Shown here in pieces: positions 33,351 through 41,829 of a stretch of DNA of 64,000 bases. The stretch is taken from NCBI RefSeq assembly GCF_014638995.1, contig NZ_BMFR01000013.1:36106-100105 (forward strand), read 5' to 3'. This DNA is from Virgibacillus oceani (GTDB lineage: Bacteria > Bacillota > Bacilli > Bacillales > Amphibacillaceae). The position numbers and the translations under genes are program-made. The notes beneath the pieces were generated by a model. The model was given only the letters and a program-made list of their open reading frames with translations, made no database searches and was not told the DNA's origin. Position 1 is the first letter of the stretch; every line of letters starts with the position of its first letter.

Positions 33351-33726
33351 ATAGGTCAAAATATTCATGATTTTTTCGTAATTCGCTACTTCCATCATAG
33401 GTATTAATTTCTAGTTTTTCTATTGGGGAAAGTAGCGGAGAAACAACTTCAAGCAGACATACCTTAATACTAAAGATACTTTAACTAATACTCAAACGCA
33501 GTATTTTTAGATAATTTGGAATAAAATAGCGTATTTATTTCTGAATGAAACTAAGCTGACATATGCAAAAATATGCTTGTATATCATTGCTAATGCTCCC
33601 GTATACTCAAAATTTGCTGGAATTGGGATTACTTTCATTTCACTATCATATAATTATTGTTAGACAAATTATCTGAAAAAAGGTACGATACAAATAAAAT
33701 AAGGATGCTTGTGGAGGGGATACGTT

Positions 33727-34641
33727 GTGGATGTTGTAGTGGTTGGCGCAGGTGCTTTAGGTGCTTACTTCGGTGGGCGTTTTGAAGAAACTGGGGCTAA
33801 TGTAACGTTTTTAGTTCGGGAAAAACGTGCTGAACAATTACGGGAAAATGGCATAAAAATTTCCAGTAATCTGGGAGAATATAAAAATGAATCCCCAAAC
33901 TATGTGACAGATGCGAGAAAGGTAGATCATGCGGACCTTGTTGTAGTCAGCGTTAAGGGCTATCATCTGCCGGGGACACTAGATAGTTTAAAAGTATTGG
34001 CGGAAAAAGGTGCGTACGTTCTTCCTGTTTTAAATGGGATTGAACATATTAGTTATTTACAGGATCAGCTTGGGGAAGATGTTGTTCTCGGTGGCCTTTC
34101 CTTTATTATCGCGACACTCAATGAGAAGGGACATGTTATCCACTCGGGTGATTTTCATGATCTTATTTTTGGACCGCTGACAAAAACACAAACAAACATC
34201 TGTCAGCGGATTGAAAAACTTTGTGATAAGGCGAATATGAATGGAATATACAGTGATTCCATATTACTGGAGCTTTGGAAAAAGTATACATTCATTAACG
34301 CATTCTCCGGTATTACAACAGCAGCAAATCTGTCTATCGGACAAATCCGTGAACACGATAGCACGTTTAAAATTGCGGAAACCATCTTACAGGAAATGAA
34401 AAATCTTGCTAAGGAATATCATGTTGACATAACAGGTGAAGATATTGAATCGGCAAAGAGTAAACTACTGGGATTGGATAAGGAAGCAACTTCATCGATG
34501 CACCAAGATCGCCGCAAAGGATTGACCCTTGAGGTTGATCACCTTCACGGGGGAGCACTTCGATTGGCGAAGGCTGTTGGTTTGGATCTTCCTTATATAG
34601 AAACGGTTTATGGTCTGATAAAGCCATTTGAGAATGCGTAA
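33727..34641 (+). CDS. panE: 2-dehydropantoate 2-reductase family protein
   Basis: 304 residues from GTG 33727, with GGAGGGG seven bases upstream. N-terminal Rossmann motif VVVVGAGALGAYFGGRFEETGANVTFLVR, then VVSVKGYHL (catalytic-region Lys) and VLPVLNGIEH. The C-terminal helical half contains the second catalytic region KKYTFINAFSGITTAANLSIGQI and SSMHQDRRKGLTLEVDHLHGG, which match the KPR family. Makes pantoate for CoA synthesis. Bacilli often have two or three KPR paralogs, so the exact role is likely but not certain. 12 bp ahead of the next gene. Confidence 0.85.
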   Translation: MDVVVVGAGALGAYFGGRFEETGANVTFLVREKRAEQLRENGIKISSNLGEYKNESPNYVTDARKVDHADLVVVSVKGYHLPGTLDSLKVLAEKGAYVLPVLNGIEHISYLQDQLGEDVVLGGLSFIIATLNEKGHVIHSGDFHDLIFGPLTKTQTNICQRIEKLCDKANMNGIYSDSILLELWKKYTFINAFSGITTAANLSIGQIREHDSTFKIAETILQEMKNLAKEYHVDITGEDIESAKSKLLGLDKEATSSMHQDRRKGLTLEVDHLHGGALRLAKAVGLDLPYIETVYGLIKPFENA

Positions 34642-34653
34642 GGGGCAAGTAAA

Positions 34654-35085
34654 TTGTATAAATTAAGAGAAGCTGGATATGAGGATTTTTCCGAGGTTTC
34701 CAGAATAAATAATACGAAAAAGAATAGTCATTTAACTGATACTTATTTTCAACTAGACAAGACTAGCTTTACTGCAATTATGGAAGCGGAAAATAGAAAA
34801 CTCTATTTGGTTGAGAAAAATGGGAGTATTGCTGCCTTCCTATTATTTCGGATTGACCACGGTTCACGGACAATTTTTATTGAAGAGCTTTCCATTGATG
34901 CTGATTTCGAGAAAAAGGGCCTTGATGAACATCTGTATCAAAAAGTGGAGCGATTTGCCGGGAAGAAAGGAATCAGTCAACTTTTTGCAGCAATAACAAC
35001 GAAGAATACGGGTGTACATCAGTTTTTTGAACAAAAAGGCTGGAAACGGGAAAAAGAAGTTTATGTATTAAACATGAATGAATAA
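34654..35085 (+). CDS. GNAT acetyltransferase
   Basis: 143 residues. Single GNAT fold: AAFLLFRIDHGSRTIFIEELSIDADFEKKGLDEHLYQKVERFAGKKG. The usual R-G-x-G/A loop is changed to EKKGLDEHL, so acetyl-CoA binding may be weak. The tail HQFFEQKGWKREKEVYVLN is typical. Starts at TTG 34654 behind AAGGGGCAAG and is probably co-transcribed with panE and the small gene downstream. Substrate unknown. Confidence 0.75.
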   Translation: MYKLREAGYEDFSEVSRINNTKKNSHLTDTYFQLDKTSFTAIMEAENRKLYLVEKNGSIAAFLLFRIDHGSRTIFIEELSIDADFEKKGLDEHLYQKVERFAGKKGISQLFAAITTKNTGVHQFFEQKGWKREKEVYVLNMNE

Positions 35086-35101
35086 GCAAGGAGTAAAGTT
35101 A

Positions 35102-35254
35102 ATGTTCGCATATATTGCAATTGCAGTGGTAATTATGCTTGTGGTGTTACTATTAACGCTGGTTTCCATTTCTAAAGGGTATAATTATAAACATACCGTT
35201 GATCCAATGCCAGAAGAAACGGATGAAGCAACTGGAACGGTAAACAAGCAGTGA
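35102..35254 (+). CDS. YtzI-like small membrane protein
   Basis: 50 residues, ATG 35102 after GGAGTAAAG. One transmembrane helix (about 3-24) followed by SISKGYNYKHTVDPMPEE. The SKxYxYKHTVD stretch recalls B. subtilis YtzI, a protein of unknown role. Follows the acetyltransferase by 16 bp and ends just before a bidirectional terminator. Confidence 0.7.
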   Translation: MFAYIAIAVVIMLVVLLLTLVSISKGYNYKHTVDPMPEETDEATGTVNKQ

Positions 35255-35257
35255 TTC

Positions 35258-35292
35258 GAAAAAGACCGCACATTCTAATGCGGTCTTTTCGT
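35258..35292. terminator. Bidirectional terminator
   Basis: AAAAGACCGCA and TGCGGTCTTTT flank an 8-base loop. The stop codon of the convergent dioxygenase gene lies in the loop. Confidence 0.85.
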
Positions 35293-36255
35293 ATCCAATG
35301 GTTTTAATTTCGCTTCAATTTCCTCGCGGCGATCCTCGAAAAAAGGCGGCAATGCAAGAGATTCCCCTAAATGATCAATAGCTTCGTCAGTTGCAAACCC
35401 TGGTCCGTCTGTAGCTAATTCGAATAGAATGCCATTCGGTTCTCTGAAATACAATGATTTGAAATAGAAGCGGTCCACTAAACCGGAATTTGGTACGCGC
35501 TGCGTCTGTATACGTTCCCGCCATTTTGCTAATTCTGCTTCGTCTTTTACACGAAATGCAACATGGTGAACACTGCCACGTCCAGGCCGTTCTTTAGGTA
35601 AATCATTCCGTTCTTCCAAATGTATCTCTGCACCTGTCCCACCTTCACCGGTTGCAAACACAAGGATGTCCGGTTGTCCTTTTGCGGATGATGGATAGCT
35701 GTTCACCTGTTTGAATGTCAGCAATTCAGTTAATGCTGTAATCGTTGGGGCCGGGTTATTTACTGTAAGCTTCACAGGTCCTAGACCAAGAATGCCTTTA
35801 TCAGCTGGAACAGTGCTGTTTGCCCATGGGTTTCCGCCTTGTACTCCAACATTTGTTTCATCCGATACAAGTGTTAATCGTTGTTTTTCAGGATCCCGAA
35901 AATGAATAACATTGCGCTCATTCTCTATTGTTATCCCATCATTGTCCACATTATATTCATTTAGCCGATTGTGCCAATACTCTAAAGCCTGATCATTAGG
36001 GACACGTAAGGAAGTATCTGAAATACTGCTAACTCCAGGATAGGTAGTGCCTGCACGAGGTATTTCAAAATAGGTTAAGTCTGTACCAGGATTTCCTTTT
36101 TCATCAGCATAAAATAAATGATATACCGATGTATCGTCCTGATTAACTGTCTTTTTCACTAGCCTCATTCCAAGTATTTCTGTATAGAAATGATAATTTT
36201 GCTTTGCATTAGCCGTTATTGCGGATACATGATGGATTCCTTTAAGCTGCTCCAT
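35275..36255 (-). CDS. Ring-cleaving dioxygenase, MhqO/MhqA family
   Basis: 326 residues built of two glyoxalase/bleomycin-resistance (VOC) modules, about 1-140 and 150-320. Metal ligands are H8/H9 (KGIHHVSAI), H in RGSVHHVAFRVKDEAELAKW and E in FREPNGILFELATDGPGF. Family members act on quinones and hydroquinones and in B. subtilis are induced through the repressor MhqR. An MhqR-like palindrome lies directly upstream (36277-36294), which supports that assignment. AAGGAGG precedes ATG 36255. Confidence 0.88.
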   Translation of the reverse strand: MEQLKGIHHVSAITANAKQNYHFYTEILGMRLVKKTVNQDDTSVYHLFYADEKGNPGTDLTYFEIPRAGTTYPGVSSISDTSLRVPNDQALEYWHNRLNEYNVDNDGITIENERNVIHFRDPEKQRLTLVSDETNVGVQGGNPWANSTVPADKGILGLGPVKLTVNNPAPTITALTELLTFKQVNSYPSSAKGQPDILVFATGEGGTGAEIHLEERNDLPKERPGRGSVHHVAFRVKDEAELAKWRERIQTQRVPNSGLVDRFYFKSLYFREPNGILFELATDGPGFATDEAIDHLGESLALPPFFEDRREEIEAKLKPLDTKRPH

Positions 36256-36276
36256 TACGATATCCTCCTTATAATT

Positions 36277-36294
36277 TATTTTGAATTCAAGATA
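36277..36294. promoter_or_regulatory. MhqR-like operator
   Basis: TATTTTGAATTCAAGATA, an 18-bp palindrome with one mismatch. It resembles the B. subtilis MhqR box (TATCTCGAATTCGAGATA) from memory. Confidence 0.6.
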
Positions 36295-36329
36295 ATTTTA
36301 GTATAAAATGCTGCAATATTGATTGTCTA

Positions 36330-36884
36330 TTATTTTGCTTTTGGCCTTAATCCATTTTTCAGTTGACGAATACTTAGTCCAAAGTCCATCTGTAAATGGG
36401 GGTAATCTTTAAAATGATGCCAATCCCCACCCCAGGTAAAACCCATGTCTTTTGCAAGATCAGCTACCTCAAACCAGTCGGATTTATCGTTGTTGTTTCC
36501 ATCATAATGAATATCCCAAATAAGTTCTCCTTCTTGATTTTCCAAGGCATAATCAAAAGCTAATCCATAATTGTGATAGGATTCTCCGCCTTTTGCGTGT
36601 GTCACAACGTCTCCCTCTTTTACACGTCCTTGTCTATATAATTCATTCTGCTGTTTAATGGAGCGGACCTTTTCAGTAATGATAACAGTAATGCCAATCT
36701 TGGATGCTTTTTTTAGCAGAATGTCTTTCTTCTCCTCAACGATAGGGTGCAGTTCTGCTGGCAATGCTGCATCTTCCCCGAAATCTGTGTATTTATTATT
36801 AACTTGATTGTAGGCAATGATGATGAGTGTAAAGAATAGAATGATGATAACCCAGGTTAGGATATCTTTATTTATCTTTTTCAA
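36330..36884 (-). CDS. M15-family cell wall peptidase (CwlK/VanY type)
   Basis: 184 residues. N-terminal membrane anchor (about 9-26), then a peptidase_M15_4 domain. Zinc site: H and D of ESYHNYGLAFDYAL and the last His of WGGDWHHFKDYPHLQMD; the preceding KVRSIKQQNELYRQGR is the conserved substrate block. Likely an L-alanyl-D-glutamate or D,D-/L,D-carboxypeptidase that trims peptidoglycan outside the membrane. All metal-binding residues are intact. Monocistronic. Confidence 0.87.
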   Translation of the reverse strand: MKKINKDILTWVIIILFFTLIIIAYNQVNNKYTDFGEDAALPAELHPIVEEKKDILLKKASKIGITVIITEKVRSIKQQNELYRQGRVKEGDVVTHAKGGESYHNYGLAFDYALENQEGELIWDIHYDGNNNDKSDWFEVADLAKDMGFTWGGDWHHFKDYPHLQMDFGLSIRQLKNGLRPKAK

Positions 36885-36933
36885 TAGTTTCGTACTCCTT
36901 TAGATGAAATCATAATGAAACTGTTCGAGGTAT

Positions 36934-36957
36934 GTTTTCGTAAATAACCATGGGTAA
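36934..36957 (+). promoter_or_regulatory. Possible SigB promoter of the plsY-like gene
   Basis: GTTTTC (36934-36939), 12-base spacer, GGGTAA (36952-36957). Weaker than the one at 10095. Confidence 0.35.
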
Positions 36958-37031
36958 CAGTCTATACAAAACGTGTAATGCGCTTGTCGACATAATATAT
37001 TATATATAGAATGAACGAAAGGGGGAAAACG

Positions 37032-37655
37032 ATGTATTATCTTCTAAGTATTGTTATTGGCTATTTGTTTGGAAGTATTCATGGTTCACAGTTAGTCGGA
37101 AAGTATAAAAAAATAGATATAAAAAATGCTGGCGTAAAAAATGCCGGTGCATCCAATACAACGATTTTATTAGGGTGGAAGTATGGCATTTTTGTTGCAC
37201 TTATCGATATTTTTAAAGCGACTTTATCCATTATTTTATTATTATTTATTTTAAATGAATACGGGATTACTGGTGATACCCAAACACTGCTTGTATACAT
37301 CAATGCACTTTTTGTAATTATTGGTCATAATTATTCGATTGCCATGAAATTTAGTGGTGGGAAGGGTACAGCGTCGTTAGTAGGCGCGCTGCTGGCTATA
37401 GATTGGAAAATTGCTGTGATTGGAATTGGTATTCTGCTCATTTTAACCTTTGCAACTGATTACCTGGTTATTGGTGTTTTGTTTATGTACATTTCATTTT
37501 TAGTTACGACGTATTATTTTTTCGGGATAGAACCTGCAGTGATTGTGATATTGCTTTCGGTTTTATCCATAATGAAACATATGGAGAATTATAAACGTAT
37601 TATTGCAAAGGAAGAAAAAAAGCTATCTAGCTTTTTTCAAAAAGATGCAAAGTAA
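37032..37655 (+). CDS. plsY: Glycerol-3-phosphate acyltransferase, PlsY family
   Basis: 207 residues from ATG 37032 (AGGGGG upstream). Five or so membrane helices. The PlsY motifs are present but altered: motif 1 GSIHGSQLVGK; motif 2 VKNAGASNTTILLGW, where housekeeping PlsY has a G-S/A-G-N-x-x-R-type loop; motif 3 IGHNYSIAMKFSGGKGTAS. Housekeeping PlsY transfers acyl from acyl-phosphate to glycerol 3-phosphate. The altered second motif suggests a paralog with a different acceptor or a stress-specific form. Overlaps nothing; the DUF456 gene follows in 19 bp. Confidence 0.8.
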   Translation: MYYLLSIVIGYLFGSIHGSQLVGKYKKIDIKNAGVKNAGASNTTILLGWKYGIFVALIDIFKATLSIILLLFILNEYGITGDTQTLLVYINALFVIIGHNYSIAMKFSGGKGTASLVGALLAIDWKIAVIGIGILLILTFATDYLVIGVLFMYISFLVTTYYFFGIEPAVIVILLSVLSIMKHMENYKRIIAKEEKKLSSFFQKDAK

Positions 37656-37674
37656 ATAATTGATGGAGGTAGAC

Positions 37675-38160
37675 ATGCTGGATATTATCATATGGATTGT
37701 CATTGCGGCTCTATTTATTTTGAGTTTTGTTGGGATCGTTTTTCCGATTATCCCATCTCCGCTTGTTCTATGGGGTGGCTTTTTACTATATCATTTTGTA
37801 ATCAATGCGGACGAATTAACGACAATTTTCTGGATTGCAATGGCGATATTGACAGTCATCCTTATCGTATCCGATATAATAGCAAACAGTTATTTTGTTA
37901 AGAAATTTGGTGGAAGTAAGTGGGGAGAACGCGGTGCGGCAATTGCGGTTATCATTGGATCGTTTGTCATTCCGCCATTTGGGATTCTAATTTTACCATT
38001 TATTGCTGTTTTTGTTATAGAATTGATTCAGAAGCGAACGGCAAAAGAGGCTATTCAAGCGTCCATTGGCTCGCTGATTGGATTCTTAGGTGGTGCAGTG
38101 GCAAAAGTAGTTATACAGCTGATCATGATTGTATGGTTTTTTGTTGTCGTATTTGTTTAA
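37675..38160 (+). CDS. DUF456 membrane protein (YqgC-like)
   Basis: 161 residues from ATG 37675, with GGAGGT upstream. Four to five membrane segments. The conserved DUF456 features are the GIVFPIIPSPLVLWGGFLLYHF turn and a central NSYFVKKFGGSKWGERGA loop, followed by GSFVIPPFGILILPFIAVFVIE and an E-L-I-Q-K-R basic end. Role unknown. Closely follows the plsY-like gene and is probably co-transcribed. A repeat element begins directly after its stop. Confidence 0.85.
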   Translation: MLDIIIWIVIAALFILSFVGIVFPIIPSPLVLWGGFLLYHFVINADELTTIFWIAMAILTVILIVSDIIANSYFVKKFGGSKWGERGAAIAVIIGSFVIPPFGILILPFIAVFVIELIQKRTAKEAIQASIGSLIGFLGGAVAKVVIQLIMIVWFFVVVFV

Positions 38161-38197
38161 CCAAAAGCTATTTTCGTAAATTTTGTTGCATTATTGT

Positions 38198-38530
38198 GCA
38201 GTATCCGTAAAATGCGACGTAAATACTTGTGGTGATTTTGCATTATTTTGGACGCTCTTTGGTCCCGCAGCCCGTATACACTTCGCTTTCCGTGGGCGGC
38301 TGATGAGCCTCCTCACGCTGACGCGCTCCGGGGTCTCACCGATGCCTCATCTCCCACAGGAGTCTCCGTGTATACGGGCTGCTAGTATGAGGGTAAATGA
38401 TTTTTCTATTTCGTTCTACTCATCATTGCAATGAGATTATAATGCACTACATATGATATTGTCGGTTATTTTATAATATTCTCAAGCTAGTTTTAATTTA
38501 ACGGAATATGAATTATTCCTTACGTCGCAT
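38198..38530. mobile_element. MITE-like nested inverted-repeat element, copy B
   Basis: About 333 bp. Outer ends ATGCGACGTA (38212) and TACGTCGCAT (38521). Inner inverted repeat GCAGCCCGTATAC (38267-38279) / GTATACGGGCTGC (38370-38382). Nearly identical to copy C over its first 145 bp, but the internal module of about 80 bp is missing and replaced by a few bases at the junction after CTCCTCACGCTG. No coding capacity. Confidence 0.85.
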
Positions 38531-38593
38531 TATATGTCTTATGTGTAAATACAACATTCTTTTAGAAAACATTCCGAGAAAGGGGGATTTTTT

Positions 38594-39418
38594 ATGGATA
38601 AACCACCACGAGTGTTAACAATTGCAGGTTCTGCAGCTGGTGGGAGCGCTGGTATTCAAGCGGATCTTAAAACATTTCAGGAACTAGATGTGTATGGAAT
38701 GAGTGTCGTTACGGCAATAGTGGCTAGACATCCTGTTACGAATAAAAATGTACACCCTCAAACCATTGAAGCAATAGAAGCGCAATACGCAACAGCTGTC
38801 GACCAGGTTGGAGTAGACGCATTAAAAACAGGAATGCTATTTTCCAAGGAAGTAATTGAGAAAACCACAGAAATTATTAGCGGGTCGGACACGCAGCATA
38901 TTGTTATTGATCCAGTTATGGTAGGAAAGCTGGATTCGAAATTGTTGGAGGACGATGCTATTGAAGCGATGAGGGACAAACTCATCCCTCTAGCAACTAT
39001 AATTACACCAAACATGCCTGAAGCGTCATTTTTGTTAGACGGACGTACTTTAAATAACGTTGATGATTTAAAACAAGCCGCTGTCGAATTGCATCAATTA
39101 GGTCCAAAGTATGTTTTAGTTAAAGGTGGAAGATTAAAGGGTCCGGCTATTGATATTCTTTATGATGGAAAAACGTTTACTTCTTTTGAGGCCCTAAGGA
39201 TTGATACGGTTAATACAAGCGGGGCTGGATGTACATACTCTGCCGCTATTACTGCTGAGCTTGCAAAAGGGAAAACAGTGGCAGAAGCAGTAAGGTCGGC
39301 CAAAAGCTTTGTGACAACAGCAATTGAATATGGTTTTACCTATACAGATAAAGTTGGCCCAACCTATCATGCAGCATTACGAACAAAAGGAGAACGACAC
39401 AAAATTATCTTAAAATAG
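38594..39418 (+). CDS. pdxK: Pyridoxine/HMP kinase (PdxK-ThiD type)
   Basis: 274 residues, ribokinase-like ThiD fold. N-terminal LTIAGSAAGGSAGIQADLKTFQELDVYGMSVVTAIVA, IDPVMVGK, TPNMPEAS, VLVKGGRLKGPAIDILYDG and the anion-hole/base loop NTSGAGCTYSAAITAELAKG. The Cys after GAG distinguishes the bacillary pyridoxine kinase group from plain HMP-phosphate kinase ThiD. Phosphorylates pyridoxal and/or hydroxymethylpyrimidine. No thi genes are adjacent, which also favours vitamin B6 salvage. A GGGACA palindrome starts right at its stop codon. Confidence 0.85.
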   Translation: MDKPPRVLTIAGSAAGGSAGIQADLKTFQELDVYGMSVVTAIVARHPVTNKNVHPQTIEAIEAQYATAVDQVGVDALKTGMLFSKEVIEKTTEIISGSDTQHIVIDPVMVGKLDSKLLEDDAIEAMRDKLIPLATIITPNMPEASFLLDGRTLNNVDDLKQAAVELHQLGPKYVLVKGGRLKGPAIDILYDGKTFTSFEALRIDTVNTSGAGCTYSAAITAELAKGKTVAEAVRSAKSFVTTAIEYGFTYTDKVGPTYHAALRTKGERHKIILK

Positions 39419-39419
39419 T

Positions 39420-39438
39420 GGGACAGAACCCTTGTCCC
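39420..39438. repeat. Short GGGACA/TGTCCC palindrome at the pdxK stop
   Basis: GGGACAGAACCCTTGTCCC begins one base after the TAG stop; a minimal member of the palindrome family. Confidence 0.6.
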
Positions 39439-39464
39439 AGAATAAACTTTGGAGGGATTTTGCA

Positions 39465-39749
39465 ATGAATCATGAACATGAAGACCATCGTCACGAGACA
39501 GTAAGTGTAACGGAAAAAGAGGATTTGTTAGGCTTAATTCATATGAGGTTCGGTAGTGTTCCCGACGATATTAAAGAAAAGATAATGGCAATTGGCGATT
39601 TGGATGTATTGGATCGTTTATTTCTAATTGCTGTTAACGCTGCTAACTGGGATGTATTTGTTTCTGAATTAAATGAAGGAAAGAATTCATTTAAAATGGT
39701 AGGCGATGGATTTGACCCATTAGCAGAAATAAATAAAAGAGACGAATAA
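39465..39749 (+). CDS. Small protein resembling the C-terminal domain of Rpn-type nucleases
   Basis: 94 residues from ATG 39465 (TTTGGAGGG upstream). The middle, IHMRFGSVPDDIKEKIMAIG then DLDVLDRLFLIAVNAANWDVF, has the RFG-x-P-xx-xxx-I-xx-L-x-D-x-xxL-xxL-xxAxxxxxxxxF pattern found at the C-terminus of PD-(D/E)XK Rpn/DUF4351 proteins. Here it stands alone without a nuclease domain. It may be an orphaned module or an independent small protein. The N-terminal NHEHEDHRHE stretch is His-rich. Five to 25 bp upstream of pncA, so probably co-transcribed. Confidence 0.65.
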   Translation: MNHEHEDHRHETVSVTEKEDLLGLIHMRFGSVPDDIKEKIMAIGDLDVLDRLFLIAVNAANWDVFVSELNEGKNSFKMVGDGFDPLAEINKRDE

Positions 39750-39774
39750 GGCCTTGCAAAGGGGGATGGATAGG

Positions 39775-40323
39775 ATGAAACGAGCTTTAATCAACATCGA
39801 TTATACCAATGATTTCGTTGCTGATAATGGGAAACTCTCGTGCGGTAAACCGGGACAGGCAATTGAGGAAAAGATTGTATCGCTGACAAAGGAGTTTATT
39901 AACACAGGGGATTATGTTGTATTTGCGATTGATGCGCATACCGATGGGGACCAGCATCATCCGGAATCTGTATTATTTCCTCCTCATAATCTTATAGGTA
40001 CAAAAGGCCGCAATCTTTATGGTGAATTAGCAACCGTTTATCAGGAATATAAGGATAACAAAAATGTTTATTATTTTGATAAAACCCGCTATAGCGCCTT
40101 TGCAGGAACAGATTTAGAGATTAAACTCCGTGAGAGAGGAATTAATGAAGTTCATTTGGTTGGAGTTTGTACCGATATTTGTGTGCTGCATACTGCTGTT
40201 GATGCTTATAATAAAGGGTTTCATATTGTTGTACACAGGGATGCAGTTGCAAGCTTTAATGAAGCAGGACATGAATGGGCGTTAGGGCATTTTGCGAATA
40301 CGTTGGGTGCAAAAGTTATTTAG
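39775..40323 (+). CDS. pncA: Nicotinamidase
   Basis: 182 residues from ATG 39775, with AAAGGGGG upstream. Cysteine hydrolase (isochorismatase-like) fold: D9 (NIDYTNDFV), K103 (FDKTRYSAF) and C136 (GVCTDICVLHT) form the catalytic triad, and DAHTDGDQHHPES supplies the metal site. Very close to B. subtilis YueJ/PncA from memory. Converts nicotinamide to nicotinate for NAD salvage. A strong terminator follows. Confidence 0.92.
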   Translation: MKRALINIDYTNDFVADNGKLSCGKPGQAIEEKIVSLTKEFINTGDYVVFAIDAHTDGDQHHPESVLFPPHNLIGTKGRNLYGELATVYQEYKDNKNVYYFDKTRYSAFAGTDLEIKLRERGINEVHLVGVCTDICVLHTAVDAYNKGFHIVVHRDAVASFNEAGHEWALGHFANTLGAKVI

Positions 40324-40360
40324 ATGAAAGGCAAAGGGATAGCCCTTGCCTTTCATTTTA
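40324..40360 (+). terminator. Terminator after pncA
   Basis: Stem ATGAAAGGCAAAGGG / CCCTTGCCTTTCAT with a 4-base loop and following Ts; the stem overlaps the bases after the stop. Confidence 0.85.
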
Positions 40361-40409
40361 AGTTTAATAGCTCTAATTGGTGCTAGCGATTTTTTCACAT
40401 ATTGCAGCT

Positions 40410-41690
40410 TTAATTTTGTTCAGATATATTCAACTGCTTGTCAGTAAAGTCCAATCCAAACGTTTCCGGTGATAATGCTTCCGCTTTTGGTAAATTACGT
40501 AATCCGGGGTGAATTAACCAAACTAATGAAACAAAGGATAGTCCAAGCCCTGTAATAGCAAAAATGATTGTGCTATTAGTAATCGTTGCAAAATATCCTC
40601 CTGCTAACGAACCGATCGGCATGGCAATTGTACTCATGCTGGCGGATACTGAATTAACCCTGCCGAGAAGTCTGTTCGGTACAACGGTTTGGATAGTTGC
40701 AGCGAATATGACATTAGTACCGCCAACCGGTATCCAGGCAATCCCATACAAAATAATAGCAGCATATGTCCAAGGCAGTAAGCTAGATATAATCCATAAT
40801 ATGGAGGCAATCAAAAAAGCACAGATGGTAAAGAGTCCAACGCGGAATCTTCCCATTCGAGATGCAAAAAGTGCACCAATTAAGGCACCCATTGATATTG
40901 CTGCTAAATATAACCCATATATTTCTGATCCACCACGGTTATCAGCAAATGCTGGTAAAATTGCAAGCATACCACCTATTGCAGCATTTGCAACAATGGA
41001 ACCAATTAAGAAGGTAGCCATTAAAGAACCAAATACAATGGAAAAGCCCTCTTTTAACTCTGTAAGATAGGTTCCTGCAGCATGTATAATCCCTTTTTTA
41101 TGTGTTATCCTTTCTTCTGCCGATGCAGGGATTTTCAATGAAGCAAACAGGATAGCTGCGATAGCGAATGTTATTGAATCCATCAGATAAAGTGTAATAG
41201 CCCCAACAAAGGCTACTAGTATGCCTGAAATTGCATTAAAAACTAAATCTATACCCTGATATGCAAAAGAGAAATATGAATTTCCCTTTACTAACTCTTT
41301 CTTAGTTAAGATTAAGGGCAATGCTTTTGTTTGTGATGGATAAGCGAATTGTTCAATGAATGACACAATTGGCATGATGATAAGAACAAGCTGAATGGTT
41401 AACACATGAAAGTAATAAGCTGCCGGGATAATTAAAATAAGTATTGCTTGAAGTATTTGCGTAATCATTAATGTCCGTTTGATTGGCCAACGATCAACAA
41501 AAGGACCAGTAATAAATTGTAAAGATGAAGGGAGAAGCGTTAAAAATCCTGCTAGCCCTGAATAAAATGCATTTCCACCTAAACTATAAACTAACCACAT
41601 TGCGGCAACATAATATATACTATCACCAATATTTGTTATAATTCTTCCTATAAATAATACGAAGAAATTTTTATTTTTTAATATACTCAC
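40410..41690 (-). CDS. MFS transporter, MFS_3 type
   Basis: 426 residues with twelve membrane helices. The N-terminus KNKNFFVLFIGRIITNIGDSIYYVAAMWLVYSLGG is characteristic of the MefA/EntS-like MFS_3 branch. The loop between helices 2 and 3 is GPFVDRWPIKRTL, the usual motif A variant. Branch members export macrolides or siderophores; the substrate here is unknown. No clear regulator is adjacent. Confidence 0.85.
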   Translation of the reverse strand: MSILKNKNFFVLFIGRIITNIGDSIYYVAAMWLVYSLGGNAFYSGLAGFLTLLPSSLQFITGPFVDRWPIKRTLMITQILQAILILIIPAAYYFHVLTIQLVLIIMPIVSFIEQFAYPSQTKALPLILTKKELVKGNSYFSFAYQGIDLVFNAISGILVAFVGAITLYLMDSITFAIAAILFASLKIPASAEERITHKKGIIHAAGTYLTELKEGFSIVFGSLMATFLIGSIVANAAIGGMLAILPAFADNRGGSEIYGLYLAAISMGALIGALFASRMGRFRVGLFTICAFLIASILWIISSLLPWTYAAIILYGIAWIPVGGTNVIFAATIQTVVPNRLLGRVNSVSASMSTIAMPIGSLAGGYFATITNSTIIFAITGLGLSFVSLVWLIHPGLRNLPKAEALSPETFGLDFTDKQLNISEQN

Positions 41691-41829
41691 TTTGTCGTCT
41701 CTCCCAGCATCTTTTTATGTATAAGTTTAGCAGGATGACATAGTTATGTAACGGCTGTAAGTTTGAATTTGACTCATACTTAGGACTGATATCTTTTTAT
41801 AAAATAATCCTGAATGGGGGTACAATTTT

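Noticed and set aside
38183..38434. 83-codon frame within repeat copy B
   Set aside because: Sequence is the repeat element itself, and the frame is not kept in copies A and C.
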